NCBI GenBank assembly: GCA_007694945.1
Contig: REER01000073.1
Span: 1-64,000, forward strand
Direction of reading: 5' to 3'
DNA: 64,000 bases
From: Paracoccaceae bacterium
Lineage (GTDB): Bacteria > Pseudomonadota > Alphaproteobacteria > Rhodobacterales > Rhodobacteraceae
In this document: one piece after another, positions 18,072 through 28,003 of the stretch
How positions within the stretch are numbered: the stretch's first letter is position 1
Layout of the letters: every line of letters starts with the position of its first letter
Position numbers and translations under genes: made by a program
Notes under the pieces: model-generated
Seen by the model: the letters and a program-made list of their open reading frames with translations, nothing else
What the model was told of the DNA's origin: nothing
Database searches by the model: none

Positions 18072-19037
18072 TCAACCCCATAGCTCCGGCAAGGGGGGAT
18101 GCACACCCTGGTCATCATAAAACAGCGGCGGCTTCCTGTCTTCGGCCAGCAGAAGCGGCCCGTCGAGATCGACAATTTCCGCCCCCTGCGCCACGAGCAC
18201 TGCCGGCGCCATGGCCAGCGAGGTCCCGACCATGCAGCCCACCATCACCTTGTAACCTTCCGACCGCGCCGCCGCATACAGCGCCAGCGCCTCGGTCAGA
18301 CCGCCGGTCTTGTCGAGCTTGATGTTAACCATGTCATACTTACCACGCAGCCCCGGCAGGCTGGCCCTGTCATGACAGCTCTCATCGGCACAGACCGGCA
18401 GCGGCCGCTCTATCTCGCCCAGCATGTCATCCGCCCCCGCAGGCAGTGGCTGCTCGACCATCGCCACCCCCAACCGCAACAGATGCGGCGCAAGTTCGGC
18501 ATAGACCTCGGCACTCCAGCCCTCATTCGCATCGATGATGATCCGCGTCTCGGGTGCGCCGCGCCGCACGGCCTCCAGCCGCGGCATGTCATCGGGTGTG
18601 CCGAGCTTGATCTTCAGCAACGGCCGGTGCGCATGCCTGCGCGCCGCCGCCTCCATCCTATCGGGCGTATCCAGCGACAGAGTGAAGGCCGTGATCGCTG
18701 GCGCTGGCGCGCCCAGCCCCGCCAGTTCCCAGACCCGGCAACCCGCGCGCTTCGCCTCCCAGTCCCAGAGCGCGCAATCGAACGCATTCCGCGCCGCACC
18801 TGCAGGCAGCGCCGCCTGCAGCTCGCTCCGGTCAATCCCCTCTGCCACGCTTTTGATCTGCGTACGAACCGAGGCCATTGTCTCATCGTAGCGGGTATAG
18901 GGCACACATTCACCCTGTCCGGTGACCTCGTCCCACGTCACCGCGACATGCAATACCTCGGCATGGGCCCGCGACCCGCGCGCGATGGTAAACAGCTCGG
19001 CCAGCGCAAACCGCTCCTCTGTGACCGTCAGCACCAC
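18072..19037 (-). CDS. dgcA: Enolase-superfamily racemase, N-acetyl-D-glutamate racemase DgcA / dipeptide epimerase family
   Basis: The 321-residue protein belongs to the muconate-lactonising subgroup of the enolase superfamily. It keeps both catalytic lysines (LKIKLGTPD and NIKLDKTGG) and the three metal ligands in IIIDANEGW, MVEQPLP and VCADESCHD. Alone it would be called an L-Ala-D/L-Glu epimerase, but the DUF1611 gene beside it matches the dgcN-dgcA pair described in marine Proteobacteria, where it racemises N-acetyl-D-glutamate. Two tandem GTG codons follow a GAAGGAG site; the first is used here. A copy of the window's dispersed motif runs straight into that site. Confidence 0.85.
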   Translation of the reverse strand: MVLTVTEERFALAELFTIARGSRAHAEVLHVAVTWDEVTGQGECVPYTRYDETMASVRTQIKSVAEGIDRSELQAALPAGAARNAFDCALWDWEAKRAGCRVWELAGLGAPAPAITAFTLSLDTPDRMEAAARRHAHRPLLKIKLGTPDDMPRLEAVRRGAPETRIIIDANEGWSAEVYAELAPHLLRLGVAMVEQPLPAGADDMLGEIERPLPVCADESCHDRASLPGLRGKYDMVNIKLDKTGGLTEALALYAAARSEGYKVMVGCMVGTSLAMAPAVLVAQGAEIVDLDGPLLLAEDRKPPLFYDDQGVHPPLPELWG

Positions 19038-19044
19038 CCTGCTC

Positions 19045-19064
19045 CTTCATCTTGCCAGAAATAC
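19045..19064 (-). repeat. Dispersed border motif copy 1
   Basis: Read on the minus strand this is GTATTTCTGGCAAGATGAAG, just before the GAAGGAG ribosome binding site of dgcA. It is one of five near-identical copies at gene borders in this window. Confidence 0.6.
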
Positions 19065-19117
19065 CCTGAGGTAGATTGGGGCGCAGGCCCAAAGGGGGCA
19101 ACGCCCCTCCTCCCCGC

Positions 19118-20119
19118 TCAGATCACAGCCAGCGCGTCAACCAGACGCCCTGCTCCATGGCGAAACGGATCAACGGTCGGCAGCTCCATCCGCGCCTCGA
19201 CCTCGGCACAGTAGGCGGTGGCCTCAGCATCCGACATGGCCGATGTGTTGATCGAAATCCCCACCACCTGAGCGGCTGAATTCGCCACGCGCGCCAGATG
19301 CAGTGACGTGTCGCGCAGGTCCTCCAACGAGGGCAGACTGTAACCGGGCAAGCCCCGCATGTGCGGGCGCGTCGGTTCATGGCTGAGGATCAGCGCATCG
19401 GGCTGGCCACCATGGATCAGCGCCATGGTGACCCCGGAATACGAGACATGAAACAGCGAACCCTGCCCCTCGATCAGATCCCAGTGGTCAGGGTCATTGT
19501 CTGGCGTTAGCCATTCGATCGACCCGGCCATGAAATCCGCGATCACGGCATCAAGCGGCACCCCGTCCCCGGTGATCAGAATACCGGTCTGACCGGTGGC
19601 GCGGAAGCTGGCCTTCATGCCGCGCGCGACCATCTCCCGCTCCATGCAGAGCGCGGTATACATCTTGCCGACCGAACAGTCCGTGCCCACGGCAAGACAG
19701 CGCTTGCCGCGGCGCTTCTCTCCGTTGGCAATTGGATATTTCACTGATGGCACCCGCACATCGTGCAGCATGCGACCCGTAGCGTCAGCCACGGCCTTCA
19801 GATCCGGTTCATCCCGCAGGAGGTTATGCAGCCCCGAGGCAAGGTCAAAGCCCTCTTCCAGCGCCATGACCAGGACTTTCTTCCAGGCGGCGGAGATCAC
19901 CCCACCCCGATTCGCCACACCGATGACCAGCGTCTTTGCCCCTGCCGCCTTGGCTTCGGCCAATGTCATGTCAGGCAGCCCCATATCCGCGCGACAGCCC
20001 TCCATGCGGAATTGACCCACGGCGAATTCGGGCCGCCAATCTTTGATCCCTTGAGCGACCTTGGCGGCCAGAGGGTCGGGCGCATCACCCAGAAACAGCA
20101 GGTAAGGGGTTTCGATCAT
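19118..20119 (-). CDS. dgcN: DUF1611 protein, probable D-glutamate N-acetyltransferase DgcN
   Basis: A 333-residue DUF1611 family protein with a P-loop-like GTDCSVGKMYTALCMEREM (about 151-169), an ANRGGVISAAW segment and LSHEPTRPHMRG. In marine Proteobacteria DgcN acetylates D-glutamate, which DgcA then racemises so that L-glutamate can be released. It is the first gene of the minus-strand run toward dgcA, ilvD and dat. The start at the ATG has only a weak ribosome site. Function is assigned by family and by the adjacent dgcA. Confidence 0.82.
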   Translation of the reverse strand: MIETPYLLFLGDAPDPLAAKVAQGIKDWRPEFAVGQFRMEGCRADMGLPDMTLAEAKAAGAKTLVIGVANRGGVISAAWKKVLVMALEEGFDLASGLHNLLRDEPDLKAVADATGRMLHDVRVPSVKYPIANGEKRRGKRCLAVGTDCSVGKMYTALCMEREMVARGMKASFRATGQTGILITGDGVPLDAVIADFMAGSIEWLTPDNDPDHWDLIEGQGSLFHVSYSGVTMALIHGGQPDALILSHEPTRPHMRGLPGYSLPSLEDLRDTSLHLARVANSAAQVVGISINTSAMSDAEATAYCAEVEARMELPTVDPFRHGAGRLVDALAVI

Positions 20120-20324
20120 GGCATGTTCCAGATGGCTGACGATGTTTCTGAATTAAATTCTAGCCAAACGTCACGCAAATTCATCGGAAATGCGAGGGGG
20201 CAGCGACGAAGATATAGGAAGTTCTGTCGCAAAGTCGTAGATTCGCACAAGAAATGCCCGCAAGGTAAATCGCGCTCTCGTGCCGCGTCGCGGCATCGCG
20301 TGCTTTGCGCGCGCAGAAAACAGC

Positions 20325-20342
20325 TTGCGCCGTCTTACGCAA
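20325..20342. promoter_or_regulatory. Inverted repeat TTGCG-N8-CGCAA upstream of malyl-CoA lyase
   Basis: Five-base arms with an eight-base spacer lie 57 bases before the mcl1 start, in the 279-base divergent gap with dgcN. It could be an operator for the acyl-CoA or ethylmalonyl-CoA regulators known to act near such genes, but short arms make chance likely. No gene is visible in this gap. Confidence 0.25.
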
Positions 20343-20398
20343 CATAATAACCCGCCAGCCAACCCAGACGACATTTCCTGACCCAAAGAGGTGCCCTA

Positions 20399-21355
20399 AT
20401 GAGCTTCCGCCTCCAGCCTGCCCCGCCTGCCCGTCCCAATCGCTGCCAACTCTTCGGCCCTGGTTCGCGCGTGGCGCTTTTCGGCAAGATGGCCGCCTCA
20501 GCAGCGGATGTGATCAATCTCGATCTGGAGGATTCCGTTGCACCCTCAGACAAGGACGATGCCCGCGCCAATGTGATCGCTGCGACGCATGAGGTTGACT
20601 GGGGCAACAAACTGCTCTCCGTGCGGATCAACGGGCTGGATACGCCCTTCTGGTATCGTGATGTGGTTGATCTGCTGGAACAGGCCAGTGAGCGGCTCGA
20701 TCAGATCATGATCCCGAAAGTGGGCTGCGCGGCGGATATCTATGCCGTCGATGCACTGGTCTCGGCCATCGAGGCCGCAAAGGGGCGCAGCAAGCGGATC
20801 AGTTTCGAGGTTATCATCGAATCAGCGGCAGGCATTGCTCATGTCGAGGAAATCGCCGCCGCCTCGCCCCGTTTGCAGGCAATGAGTCTAGGCGCAGCCG
20901 ATTTCGCAGCCTCGATGGGCATGGCAACCACTGGCATCGGCGGCACCCAGGAGAATTACTACATGCTGCGCGAGGGCGAAAAATACTGGTCCGATCCTTG
21001 GCACTGGGCGCAATCGGCGATTGTCGCGGCATGTCGTACGCATGGCGTTTTGCCAGTGGACGGTCCTTTCGGAGATTTCTCGGATGACGAAGGCTATCGC
21101 GCCCAGGCACTGCGCTCGGCAACACTGGGCATGGTCGGAAAGTGGGCAATCCACCCCAAGCAGGTCGCACTCGCCAATGAGGTCTTCACTCCGTCCGAGA
21201 CCGCAGTGACGGAAGCGCGGGAAATCCTTGCGGCGATGGAAGAGGCCAAGGCGCGCGGGGAGGGGGCGACTGTCTACAAGGGTCGGCTAGTGGATATTGC
21301 GTCGATCAAGCAGGCCGAGGTGATTGTCCGGCAAGCGGAAATGATCGCAGGCTGA
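20399..21355 (+). CDS. mcl1: L-malyl-CoA/beta-methylmalyl-CoA lyase
   Basis: The 318-residue CitE-like aldolase has VINLDLEDSVAPSDKDDAR with the Mg-binding acidic pair, LLSVRINGLDTPFWYRDV, MIPKVGCAADIY, FEVIIESAAGI and KWAIHPKQV. Length and sequence fit Mcl1 of Rhodobacter sphaeroides, which makes or cleaves malyl-CoA and beta-methylmalyl-CoA in the ethylmalonyl-CoA pathway and in C1/C2 carbon use. An AGAGGTG site precedes the ATG. It is divergent from dgcN and followed by a convergent amidase. Confidence 0.93.
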   Translation: MSFRLQPAPPARPNRCQLFGPGSRVALFGKMAASAADVINLDLEDSVAPSDKDDARANVIAATHEVDWGNKLLSVRINGLDTPFWYRDVVDLLEQASERLDQIMIPKVGCAADIYAVDALVSAIEAAKGRSKRISFEVIIESAAGIAHVEEIAAASPRLQAMSLGAADFAASMGMATTGIGGTQENYYMLREGEKYWSDPWHWAQSAIVAACRTHGVLPVDGPFGDFSDDEGYRAQALRSATLGMVGKWAIHPKQVALANEVFTPSETAVTEAREILAAMEEAKARGEGATVYKGRLVDIASIKQAEVIVRQAEMIAG

Positions 21356-21410
21356 GGTCTCTTTCTCGAAGATAGTGTGTATATGGAGGGGGCCATCACG
21401 GCTGGTGACC

Positions 21411-22739
21411 CTACACGAGTGCACGCTCTGCCGCGCTGCCAAGTCGCAAAAGGCGATCTTCCGCCATCGGCGCGGCCATGAAACTTATGCCGACTGACGG
21501 CGTCCCCGTTGGCAGGGTGAGTACGCAGAGTCCAAACAGGTTGCCAATCCTTGTATTGCGCAAGGTCAGCAAATTCTCGGTAGTGAAATAGGCAAGATCC
21601 TGGATCAGTTTCGCGGCATTGGGCGGCATGTTGGGGGCCGTTGGAAGGATCACGGCGTCGTAGCCCGCAGTCGCCGCCAGATATGCCGCGCGGAACTGCT
21701 CGAGCGAACGCCAGGCGTCAAGATGATCCGCCGCTGAGTGGTCGCGACCCGAGCGGAACCGCTCGAGAATGGGCCTGAACATCCCCTCAGGCCGGGCCTC
21801 GATCACTTCGCGCCATTGGGCATAGCATTCGGGCGTGTATATGATGCCCGAGAGCGCGAGGGCGGGAGCGATGATGTCAAGCTGTTTGCGCTCGAGCTGC
21901 GCGCCCTTTGCGGCGAGGCGCCCGACCGCCTCCTCGAAACCACGCAAAGGCTCGGGCCGGATATCCTCGAATGGCGCGCCTTCGAGTACCAGAAGGCGCC
22001 GTCCGTCGAGCTTTGCGCCACGCAGATCGGGCGCCTTGCGGTGCTCCATAACCGCAAGCGCGAGGGCACAATCCTCGACCGAGCGCGCAAGCGGGCCAAC
22101 CGTGTCGAAACGTGGTGCCAGAGGCACCACGCCCGTGAGCGACAGTCGCCCGGAGGTGGTCTTGAGCCCGACAAGGTCGTTCCATGCTGCCGGTATCCGC
22201 ACCGAGCCGCCAGTATCCGACCCGATAGCCAGCGCTGCCAGTCCGAAAGCAACTGATGCCGCCGCCCCCGAGGAGGAGCCTCCCGGAACGGCCGAGGGGT
22301 CATTGACGCAGGGCGGTGTGGCCGTCACCGGATTGAGCCCCAGCCCGGAGAAGGCGAGTTCGGTCATATGGGTCTTACCAAGACAAATGCTGCCGCCCTG
22401 CGCCATCGCCTGAAGTACATGCGCATCAGTCTGCGGCACACGGCCCTCGAGCAAGCGCGAGCCTGCCTCGGTGGCGACGCCCGCCGAGTCGAACAGGTCC
22501 TTCCACGAAATAGGCACCCCGTCGAGCGGCCCCCGCCGCAGCCCGGAGCGTGCACGCGTCCGCGCCGCCATCGCCTCGTCAAGCGCGCGCTGCTTGGTCA
22601 GCCGTGCGTAGATGGTCTCTTGCCCCAAATGCGCCTCAATCGCAGCCAGATAGGCTTCGGTGAGGGCCAAGGGGCAGACCCGTCCATCCTCAATCGCTCT
22701 GCCCTGTTCCGCCGCTGTCTCTCTGAGCATATGCTCCAT
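21411..22739 (-). CDS. Amidase signature family hydrolase
   Basis: A 442-residue amidase with the full Ser-cisSer-Lys triad: Lys in ISWKDLFD, cis-Ser in PGGSSSGAAASVA and nucleophile Ser in GSDTGGSVRIP. It resembles stand-alone amidases rather than GatA, since no gatB or gatC is adjacent. I start it at the ATG at 22739, which has AGAAGG seven bases upstream; the longer frame lacks a ribosome site and family similarity. It is divergent from the UbiH-like gene. The substrate amide is unknown. Confidence 0.88.
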   Translation of the reverse strand: MEHMLRETAAEQGRAIEDGRVCPLALTEAYLAAIEAHLGQETIYARLTKQRALDEAMAARTRARSGLRRGPLDGVPISWKDLFDSAGVATEAGSRLLEGRVPQTDAHVLQAMAQGGSICLGKTHMTELAFSGLGLNPVTATPPCVNDPSAVPGGSSSGAAASVAFGLAALAIGSDTGGSVRIPAAWNDLVGLKTTSGRLSLTGVVPLAPRFDTVGPLARSVEDCALALAVMEHRKAPDLRGAKLDGRRLLVLEGAPFEDIRPEPLRGFEEAVGRLAAKGAQLERKQLDIIAPALALSGIIYTPECYAQWREVIEARPEGMFRPILERFRSGRDHSAADHLDAWRSLEQFRAAYLAATAGYDAVILPTAPNMPPNAAKLIQDLAYFTTENLLTLRNTRIGNLFGLCVLTLPTGTPSVGISFMAAPMAEDRLLRLGSAAERALV

Positions 22740-22768
22740 CTGGCAACCTTCTTCGCCGCTTTCCGGTA

Positions 22769-22789
22769 GAGTATTTGGGGCAAGATGAA
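22769..22789 (+). repeat. Dispersed border motif copy 2
   Basis: Plus-strand GTATTTGGGGCAAGATGAA preceded by GA, in the divergent gap between the amidase and the UbiH-like gene. Confidence 0.6.
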
Positions 22790-22855
22790 TTGGGAATGGC
22801 AAAGTTACGGCTTTGCCGCATGGACAAGGGCGCGTTGCTGCGCATATTGGCAGAT

Positions 22856-24082
22856 ATGACACATGATGCAGATATCCTGATTGTTGGTGGCGGACTGAAC
22901 GGCCCGGCGCTGGCACTTGCGCTGGCCGGAGAGGGACTGCGCGTGACCATCGTCGATGCGCTGCCGCGCGACACCCGGGCGGACGCCGAATTCGACGGGC
23001 GGTCCTATGCGCTGGCGCTGGCCTCGACCCGCGTGCTCTCTGCGCTGGGCCTCTGGCAGGGGCTTGAACCCCAGGCGCAGCCGATCCTCGAGATCAAGGC
23101 CAGCGACGGGCGGGCGGGCGAAGGCGCGGCGCCGTTTTTCCTGCATTTCGATCATGCCGAGATCGAGGAAGGCCCGATGGGTCATATGCTGGAGGATCGT
23201 TTCCTGCGCCGTGCACTGCTGGACGCGATGGATGCCGTGCCGCAGATCACGCAGATCTCCGGCACGCGCGTAACTGCGCATGATGTCCAGCCGAACGGGG
23301 TTGAGGTCACTCTGGAGGGAGGCCGCGCCCTTCGGGCGCGGTTACTGATCGCTTGCGACGGGCGGGAAAGCCCGACAGCGGCACGCGCGGGCATTGGCCG
23401 CAGCGGGCGGGACTATGGCCAGACGGCGCTTGTCTGCGCTGTCGCGCATGAGAAACCCCATCATGGCTGTGCGCATCAGTTCTTCATGCCCGCCGGTCCG
23501 CTCGCTATCCTGCCACTTCCGGGCAACCGGTCTTCGATCGTCTGGAGCGAACAGACGGAGACCGCCGCGACCATCAACGGACTGGATGACGCAGGCTATC
23601 TCGACGCGCTCCGCCCACGCTTCGGCACATTCCTCGGCGAGATCAGCCTTGCAGGAAAGCGCTATGCCTATCCGTTGAAACTGACCATCGCCAACAGCTT
23701 TATCGCACCGCGTCTGGCGCTGGTCGGGGATTCGGCGCATGGGCTGCACCCGATTGCCGGGCAGGGCTTCAATTTTGGGCTGCGCGATGTGGCTGCGCTG
23801 GCCGAAATTCTGGTCGAGGCGCATCGGCGCGGCGAGGATATGGCCTCGGGAATCGTCTTGGAACGCTACCAGCGTTGGCGGCGGTTCGACACGATGATGA
23901 TGGCCATCGGGACGGACAGCGTGAACCGGCTGTTCTCAAATGACAACACGCTGCTGCGCGGTCTGCGTGACCTCGGCATGGGGGTTGTTTCATCGGTTCC
24001 GGCGTTGCGGCGGCGCTTCATCCGCGAGGCGGCTGGGTTGACCGGGGATTTGCCGCGCTTGAGTCAGGGCCGCCCAATCTGA
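22856..24082 (+). CDS. ubiH: UbiH/UbiF/COQ6-family FAD monooxygenase
   Basis: The 408-residue flavoprotein hydroxylase begins with the FAD motif ILIVGGGLNGPALALAL, has DGRESPTAARAGI and the second FAD motif RLALVGDSAHGLHPIAGQG with FNFGLRDV. Members hydroxylate the ubiquinone ring. I start at an ATG directly before the Rossmann strand; an upstream ATG at 22820 would add 12 residues. Which ring position it modifies cannot be told from sequence alone, so the symbol is provisional. Confidence 0.88.
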   Translation: MTHDADILIVGGGLNGPALALALAGEGLRVTIVDALPRDTRADAEFDGRSYALALASTRVLSALGLWQGLEPQAQPILEIKASDGRAGEGAAPFFLHFDHAEIEEGPMGHMLEDRFLRRALLDAMDAVPQITQISGTRVTAHDVQPNGVEVTLEGGRALRARLLIACDGRESPTAARAGIGRSGRDYGQTALVCAVAHEKPHHGCAHQFFMPAGPLAILPLPGNRSSIVWSEQTETAATINGLDDAGYLDALRPRFGTFLGEISLAGKRYAYPLKLTIANSFIAPRLALVGDSAHGLHPIAGQGFNFGLRDVAALAEILVEAHRRGEDMASGIVLERYQRWRRFDTMMMAIGTDSVNRLFSNDNTLLRGLRDLGMGVVSSVPALRRRFIREAAGLTGDLPRLSQGRPI

Positions 24083-24242
24083 CACTGACACGCGGGCGGC
24101 CCCCTGCAACCATAGAGCAAGCGTCGCCCCTCAGGAGCGCGCAGCGGGTGGGCAAGCGGCCCGTTCACTGCCTTGTGAAGCCTGAACTGACGCCGTCTTG
24201 ACAGAGTGTCCTAACTTTAAGTGTCCAGTGAAGGAGCACATC

Positions 24243-24878
24243 ATGTTCATCCGCACGCTTACCTTTTCGCTGCTTGCGCTGATTGCGACCAGCCTTCCCG
24301 GTATCGCACAGCAAACCCAGACCGCCCTCGTAGCCGGTGGCTGCTTCTGGTGCGTCGAATCCGATTTTCGCCGCGTTGAGGGTGTGACCGATGTGCGCGT
24401 GGGCTTCACTGGAGGGACAACGTCGAACCCGAGCTATGACGATGTCGTGCGCGGGCGCACGGAACATCTGGAGGCGGCGTTGATCACCTTTGACCCTGGT
24501 CAGATCAGCTATAACCGGATCCTGCATCTGTTCTTGCGCTCGATTGACGTGCTGGATGATGGCGGACAGTTCTGCGACCGCGGCGCGCATTACACCACGG
24601 CGATTTTCGCGACGCCTGCGCAGACCGCACAGGCAGAGGCAGCTGTCGAGGCAGCCGAGGAAGAGCTCGGCCAGAGCATCGTGACGCCTGTCCGCGCGGC
24701 GGGTGCCTTCTACGAGGCCGATGATTTCCACCAGAATTACGCCAATTCCACCGAGCGCACGCTCACGCGCTTCGGCTGGGTCGAGCGGCGCGATGCCTAC
24801 AAGCGCTACCGCGAAGGCTGCGGGCGTGACCGGCGCGTGCGCGAGTTATGGGGGGACTCAGCGCCTTTCGTCAATTAA
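24243..24878 (+). CDS. msrA: Peptide-methionine (S)-S-oxide reductase with signal peptide
   Basis: A 211-residue MsrA with the catalytic GGCFWCVESDF motif (Cys at ~35), GFTGGTTSNPSYDDV and DFHQNYA. In front is a typical Sec signal peptide (MFIRTLTFSLLALIATS then LPGIAQQ), so the enzyme should repair oxidised methionines in the periplasm, unlike the usual cytoplasmic MsrA. Its 3' end overlaps the convergent ribokinase-family gene by 21 bases. The AAGGAG site upstream supports the chosen start. Confidence 0.93.
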   Translation: MFIRTLTFSLLALIATSLPGIAQQTQTALVAGGCFWCVESDFRRVEGVTDVRVGFTGGTTSNPSYDDVVRGRTEHLEAALITFDPGQISYNRILHLFLRSIDVLDDGGQFCDRGAHYTTAIFATPAQTAQAEAAVEAAEEELGQSIVTPVRAAGAFYEADDFHQNYANSTERTLTRFGWVERRDAYKRYREGCGRDRRVRELWGDSAPFVN

Positions 24879-25736
24879 GGCGAGGATTTCCGCGCGTCGG
24901 GGCATGGCTCCCGCTGTGCCGACGCACCCAACCTGCAACGCAGCCGCTGCCGATGCAAAGCGCATGGCCTCTTCCGGCGCGGAACCCGCATCCAGAGCGG
25001 CGGCCAGCGCCCCTGTGAAACAGTCACCCGCTCCGGTCGTGTCCATCACATCCACTGGCTGCGCCGGGACGTGGATCTCGGGCTGACCGCGCGTGAGCCA
25101 GCTTGCGCCCTCGGACCCGCGCGTGATGACCAATGTCTCGACCGGGATCTCATCGAGCCCCAACCCGATCGCCGCCTGCAACTGCGCGGCCTCGACCTTG
25201 TTCATCACTAGAAGACTGAGGAAGGGCAGAACGGCCCTGACGGCCTCCATATCGAATGGCGCGGCGGAATAGATGACCTTCATCCCCTTGGCCATTGCGC
25301 CCTCGGCCACTTCGGCCTGATGCGCGGTCTCGTTCTGGACCAGCAGCACATCCCCGGTCTCAGAGTCGGAAAGCGCCTCCAAAACTGGCGCGAGGGTCAT
25401 TTCACGATTGGCCCCGGCATGGATGATGATGCTGTTCTCGCCCGCCTGATCGACCATGATCACGGCATGGCCCGTGGCACCCTCCAGCCGCTGGACAGCG
25501 TGACACTCCACGCCCGAAGCCTCCAGCTCGAAAAGCGCCTTGGCACCATCCGCCCCGACGGCGCCCAGATGGCGCACTGCGGCTCCTGCCCGTGCAGCCG
25601 CGACCGACTGGTTCGCGCCCTTGCCGCCCAGTTCAACCCGATAGGATTGCGCGGCCAGCGTCTCGCCCGGTGCGGGCAGACGCTCCAGCATGTAGAAATG
25701 ATCGATGTTGATCGAACCGAAACACCAGACCGCCAC
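24858..25736 (-). CDS. rbsK: Ribokinase-like PfkB-family sugar kinase
   Basis: This 292-residue kinase shows NIDHFYMLERLPAPGETL, the substrate motif VELGGKGANQSVAAARAGA and the catalytic DTTGAGDCFTGALAAAL, all characteristic of ribokinases. It starts with GTG after AGAGG, 11 bases downstream of maeB, so it is probably co-transcribed with the malic enzyme. No ribose transporter is present, so another pentose or nucleoside-derived sugar may be the substrate. Confidence 0.88.
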   Translation of the reverse strand: MAVWCFGSINIDHFYMLERLPAPGETLAAQSYRVELGGKGANQSVAAARAGAAVRHLGAVGADGAKALFELEASGVECHAVQRLEGATGHAVIMVDQAGENSIIIHAGANREMTLAPVLEALSDSETGDVLLVQNETAHQAEVAEGAMAKGMKVIYSAAPFDMEAVRAVLPFLSLLVMNKVEAAQLQAAIGLGLDEIPVETLVITRGSEGASWLTRGQPEIHVPAQPVDVMDTTGAGDCFTGALAAALDAGSAPEEAMRFASAAAALQVGCVGTAGAMPRRAEILALIDERR

Positions 25737-25747
25737 AGCTTTACCTC

Positions 25748-28003
25748 TCAGACAATCTCGCAGGCCGCCATAACGGCCATGTTGACAATGTCATTGACGG
25801 TCGAGCCTGTCGAGCAGATCTGTATGGGTTTGGGCACCCCGGCGAGGATAGGGCCAATGACGGTCGCACCGGCCATTTCCTGCAAAAGCTTGACCGAGAT
25901 GGAGGCGGAATGTCGCGCAGGCACCACGAGTACATTCGCCGGCCCCGACAGGCGCGAGAAGGGGTAATGCGTGGCAGCAACGGGGTTGAGGGCGACATCG
26001 ACCGTCATCTCTCCCTCATATTCGAAATCCACCCCGCGCGCATCAAGCACACGCGGCGCGAGGTGCATCTTTTCGGCCCGCTCCGAGACCGGATAGCCGA
26101 AGGTCGAGAAGCTGACAAATGCCACGCGAGGCTCCAACCCCAGATGCCGCGCAACCGAGGCCGCGCGGGTCGCGATATCGGCGAGGTCTTCTTCCAGCGG
26201 CCATTCATGCACCAACGTATCGGCGACCAGCAGGATCCGCCCTTTGTGAAGCAGCGCCGTCACCCCCACTGCGCCGTCCTCGGCGCGGGCATCGAATACA
26301 TGATTGATCTGCCCCAAGACATGCGCCGACTTGCGCGTAGCCCCGGTGACGAGCGCGTCGCCATGCCCATGCGCCAGCATGAGTGCGGCAAAGACATGGC
26401 GGTTGCGCGCCGCCATCCGGTGGACATCCTTCTGGTCATGGCCCTTGCGCTGCAACCGGGCATAGAGATACTCCTTGTACGTATCCAGATGCCGGGAATT
26501 GCCCGCATTCACGACGGTCAACTCACGCACCGCATCGGCCAACCCGGCGGCTTCCAGCTTCGCGCGCACATCCTCTTCCCGACCGACAACCAGCGACTGA
26601 CCGTAACCACCGCGCTGATACGCGACCGCCGCGCGTAAAACGCGCTCGTCATCACCCTCGGCGAAGATCATTTGCGACTGCTTCTGCCGCGCGCGGGCGT
26701 GGATCGATTGAAGAATGCTCGCGGTCGGGTCCATCCGCGCCTTCAGCGTCTGGATGTAGCCCTCCATATCGACAATCGGGCGGCGCGCAACCCCCGTAGC
26801 CATACCCGCCTTTGCGACAGCAGGCGGAACGGTATGTATCAGGCGTGGATCAAATGGCGTGGGAATGATGTAATCGCGCCCAAACGACAGCTTGCGCCCA
26901 TAGGCCATGGCGACCTCGTCAGGTACATCCTCACGCGCCAATTCTGCAAGTGCCCTCGCGCAGGCGATTTTCATCTCATCATTGATGGCGCGTGCGTTGA
27001 TATCCAGCGCGCCGCGAAACAGATACGGGAATCCTAGGACATTGTTGACCTGATTGGGATAATCGCTCCGCCCCGTCGCTACAATCGCATCAGCCCGCAC
27101 AGAATGCGCTTCTTCCGGGGTGATCTCTGGATCAGGGTTCGCCATGGCAAAGATGACCGGGTTGTCGGCCATCGAAACCACCATTTCGGGCGTCACCGCG
27201 CCCTTCGCCGAGACGCCAAGGAATACATCCGCGCCCACCATCGCCTCTTCCAGCGTGCGCGCCTGGGTCCGCGCGGCATGGGCCGATTTCCACTGGTTCA
27301 TTCCCTTGGTCCGACCCTGATAGATCACGCCCTTGGTGTCGCACATGATGCAATTATCATGCTGCGCGCCCATCGACTTGATCAGCTCCAGACAGGCGAT
27401 CCCCGCGGCGCCGGCGCCGTTCAGCACTATGCGGCAATCCTCGATCCGCTTGCCCGAAAGCTCCAGCGCATTGATCAGCCCCGCTGCGCAGATAACAGCC
27501 GTGCCGTGCTGATCATCATGGAACACGGGGATATCCATGATCTCTTTCAGACGACTTTCGATGATAAAACACTCGGGCGCCTTGATGTCTTCCAAATTGA
27601 CCCCGCCAAAGGTCGGCCCCATAAGCTTCACGGCCTGAATAATCTCATCTGGGTCTTCTGTATCGAGCAAAATGTCGATCGCATTCACGTCGGCAAAGCG
27701 CTTGAACAGGACGGCCTTACCCTCCATCACCGGCTTGGAAGCCAGCGCACCGAGATTGCCCATACCGAGGATCGCCGTCCCGTTCGAGACCACGGCGACC
27801 ATGTTGCCCTTGGTCGTGTAATCATAGGCTGCCTGCGGATCATCTGCGATGGCCCGCACCGGCACCGCCACACCCGGCGAATAGGCAAGCGACAGATCCG
27901 CCTGCGTCGCCATATGCTTCGAGGCTACAATTTCAAACTTCCCCGGTTGGGGCAGATGATGATACGCCAGCGCCTCTTCGATGGTGAATTTGTTGCGGGA
28001 CAT
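25748..28003 (-). CDS. maeB: NADP-dependent malic enzyme with phosphotransacetylase-like domain
   Basis: The 751-residue protein joins a malic enzyme domain (about 1-410; [44 protein letters not shown]) to a C-terminal phosphate acetyl/butyryltransferase-like domain (about 430-750; [13 protein letters not shown]). This is the MaeB form, which makes pyruvate and NADPH from malate; the C-terminal part is usually regulatory. GGAGGAG precedes the ATG. Malate arising via malyl-CoA chemistry could be a substrate source, though mcl1 lies some distance away. Confidence 0.95.
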   Translation of the reverse strand: MSRNKFTIEEALAYHHLPQPGKFEIVASKHMATQADLSLAYSPGVAVPVRAIADDPQAAYDYTTKGNMVAVVSNGTAILGMGNLGALASKPVMEGKAVLFKRFADVNAIDILLDTEDPDEIIQAVKLMGPTFGGVNLEDIKAPECFIIESRLKEIMDIPVFHDDQHGTAVICAAGLINALELSGKRIEDCRIVLNGAGAAGIACLELIKSMGAQHDNCIMCDTKGVIYQGRTKGMNQWKSAHAARTQARTLEEAMVGADVFLGVSAKGAVTPEMVVSMADNPVIFAMANPDPEITPEEAHSVRADAIVATGRSDYPNQVNNVLGFPYLFRGALDINARAINDEMKIACARALAELAREDVPDEVAMAYGRKLSFGRDYIIPTPFDPRLIHTVPPAVAKAGMATGVARRPIVDMEGYIQTLKARMDPTASILQSIHARARQKQSQMIFAEGDDERVLRAAVAYQRGGYGQSLVVGREEDVRAKLEAAGLADAVRELTVVNAGNSRHLDTYKEYLYARLQRKGHDQKDVHRMAARNRHVFAALMLAHGHGDALVTGATRKSAHVLGQINHVFDARAEDGAVGVTALLHKGRILLVADTLVHEWPLEEDLADIATRAASVARHLGLEPRVAFVSFSTFGYPVSERAEKMHLAPRVLDARGVDFEYEGEMTVDVALNPVAATHYPFSRLSGPANVLVVPARHSASISVKLLQEMAGATVIGPILAGVPKPIQICSTGSTVNDIVNMAVMAACEIV

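Noticed and set aside
18099-19214. Plus-strand open frame opposite dgcA
   Set aside because: No motifs, no ribosome binding site; the opposite strand keeps all enolase-superfamily catalytic residues.
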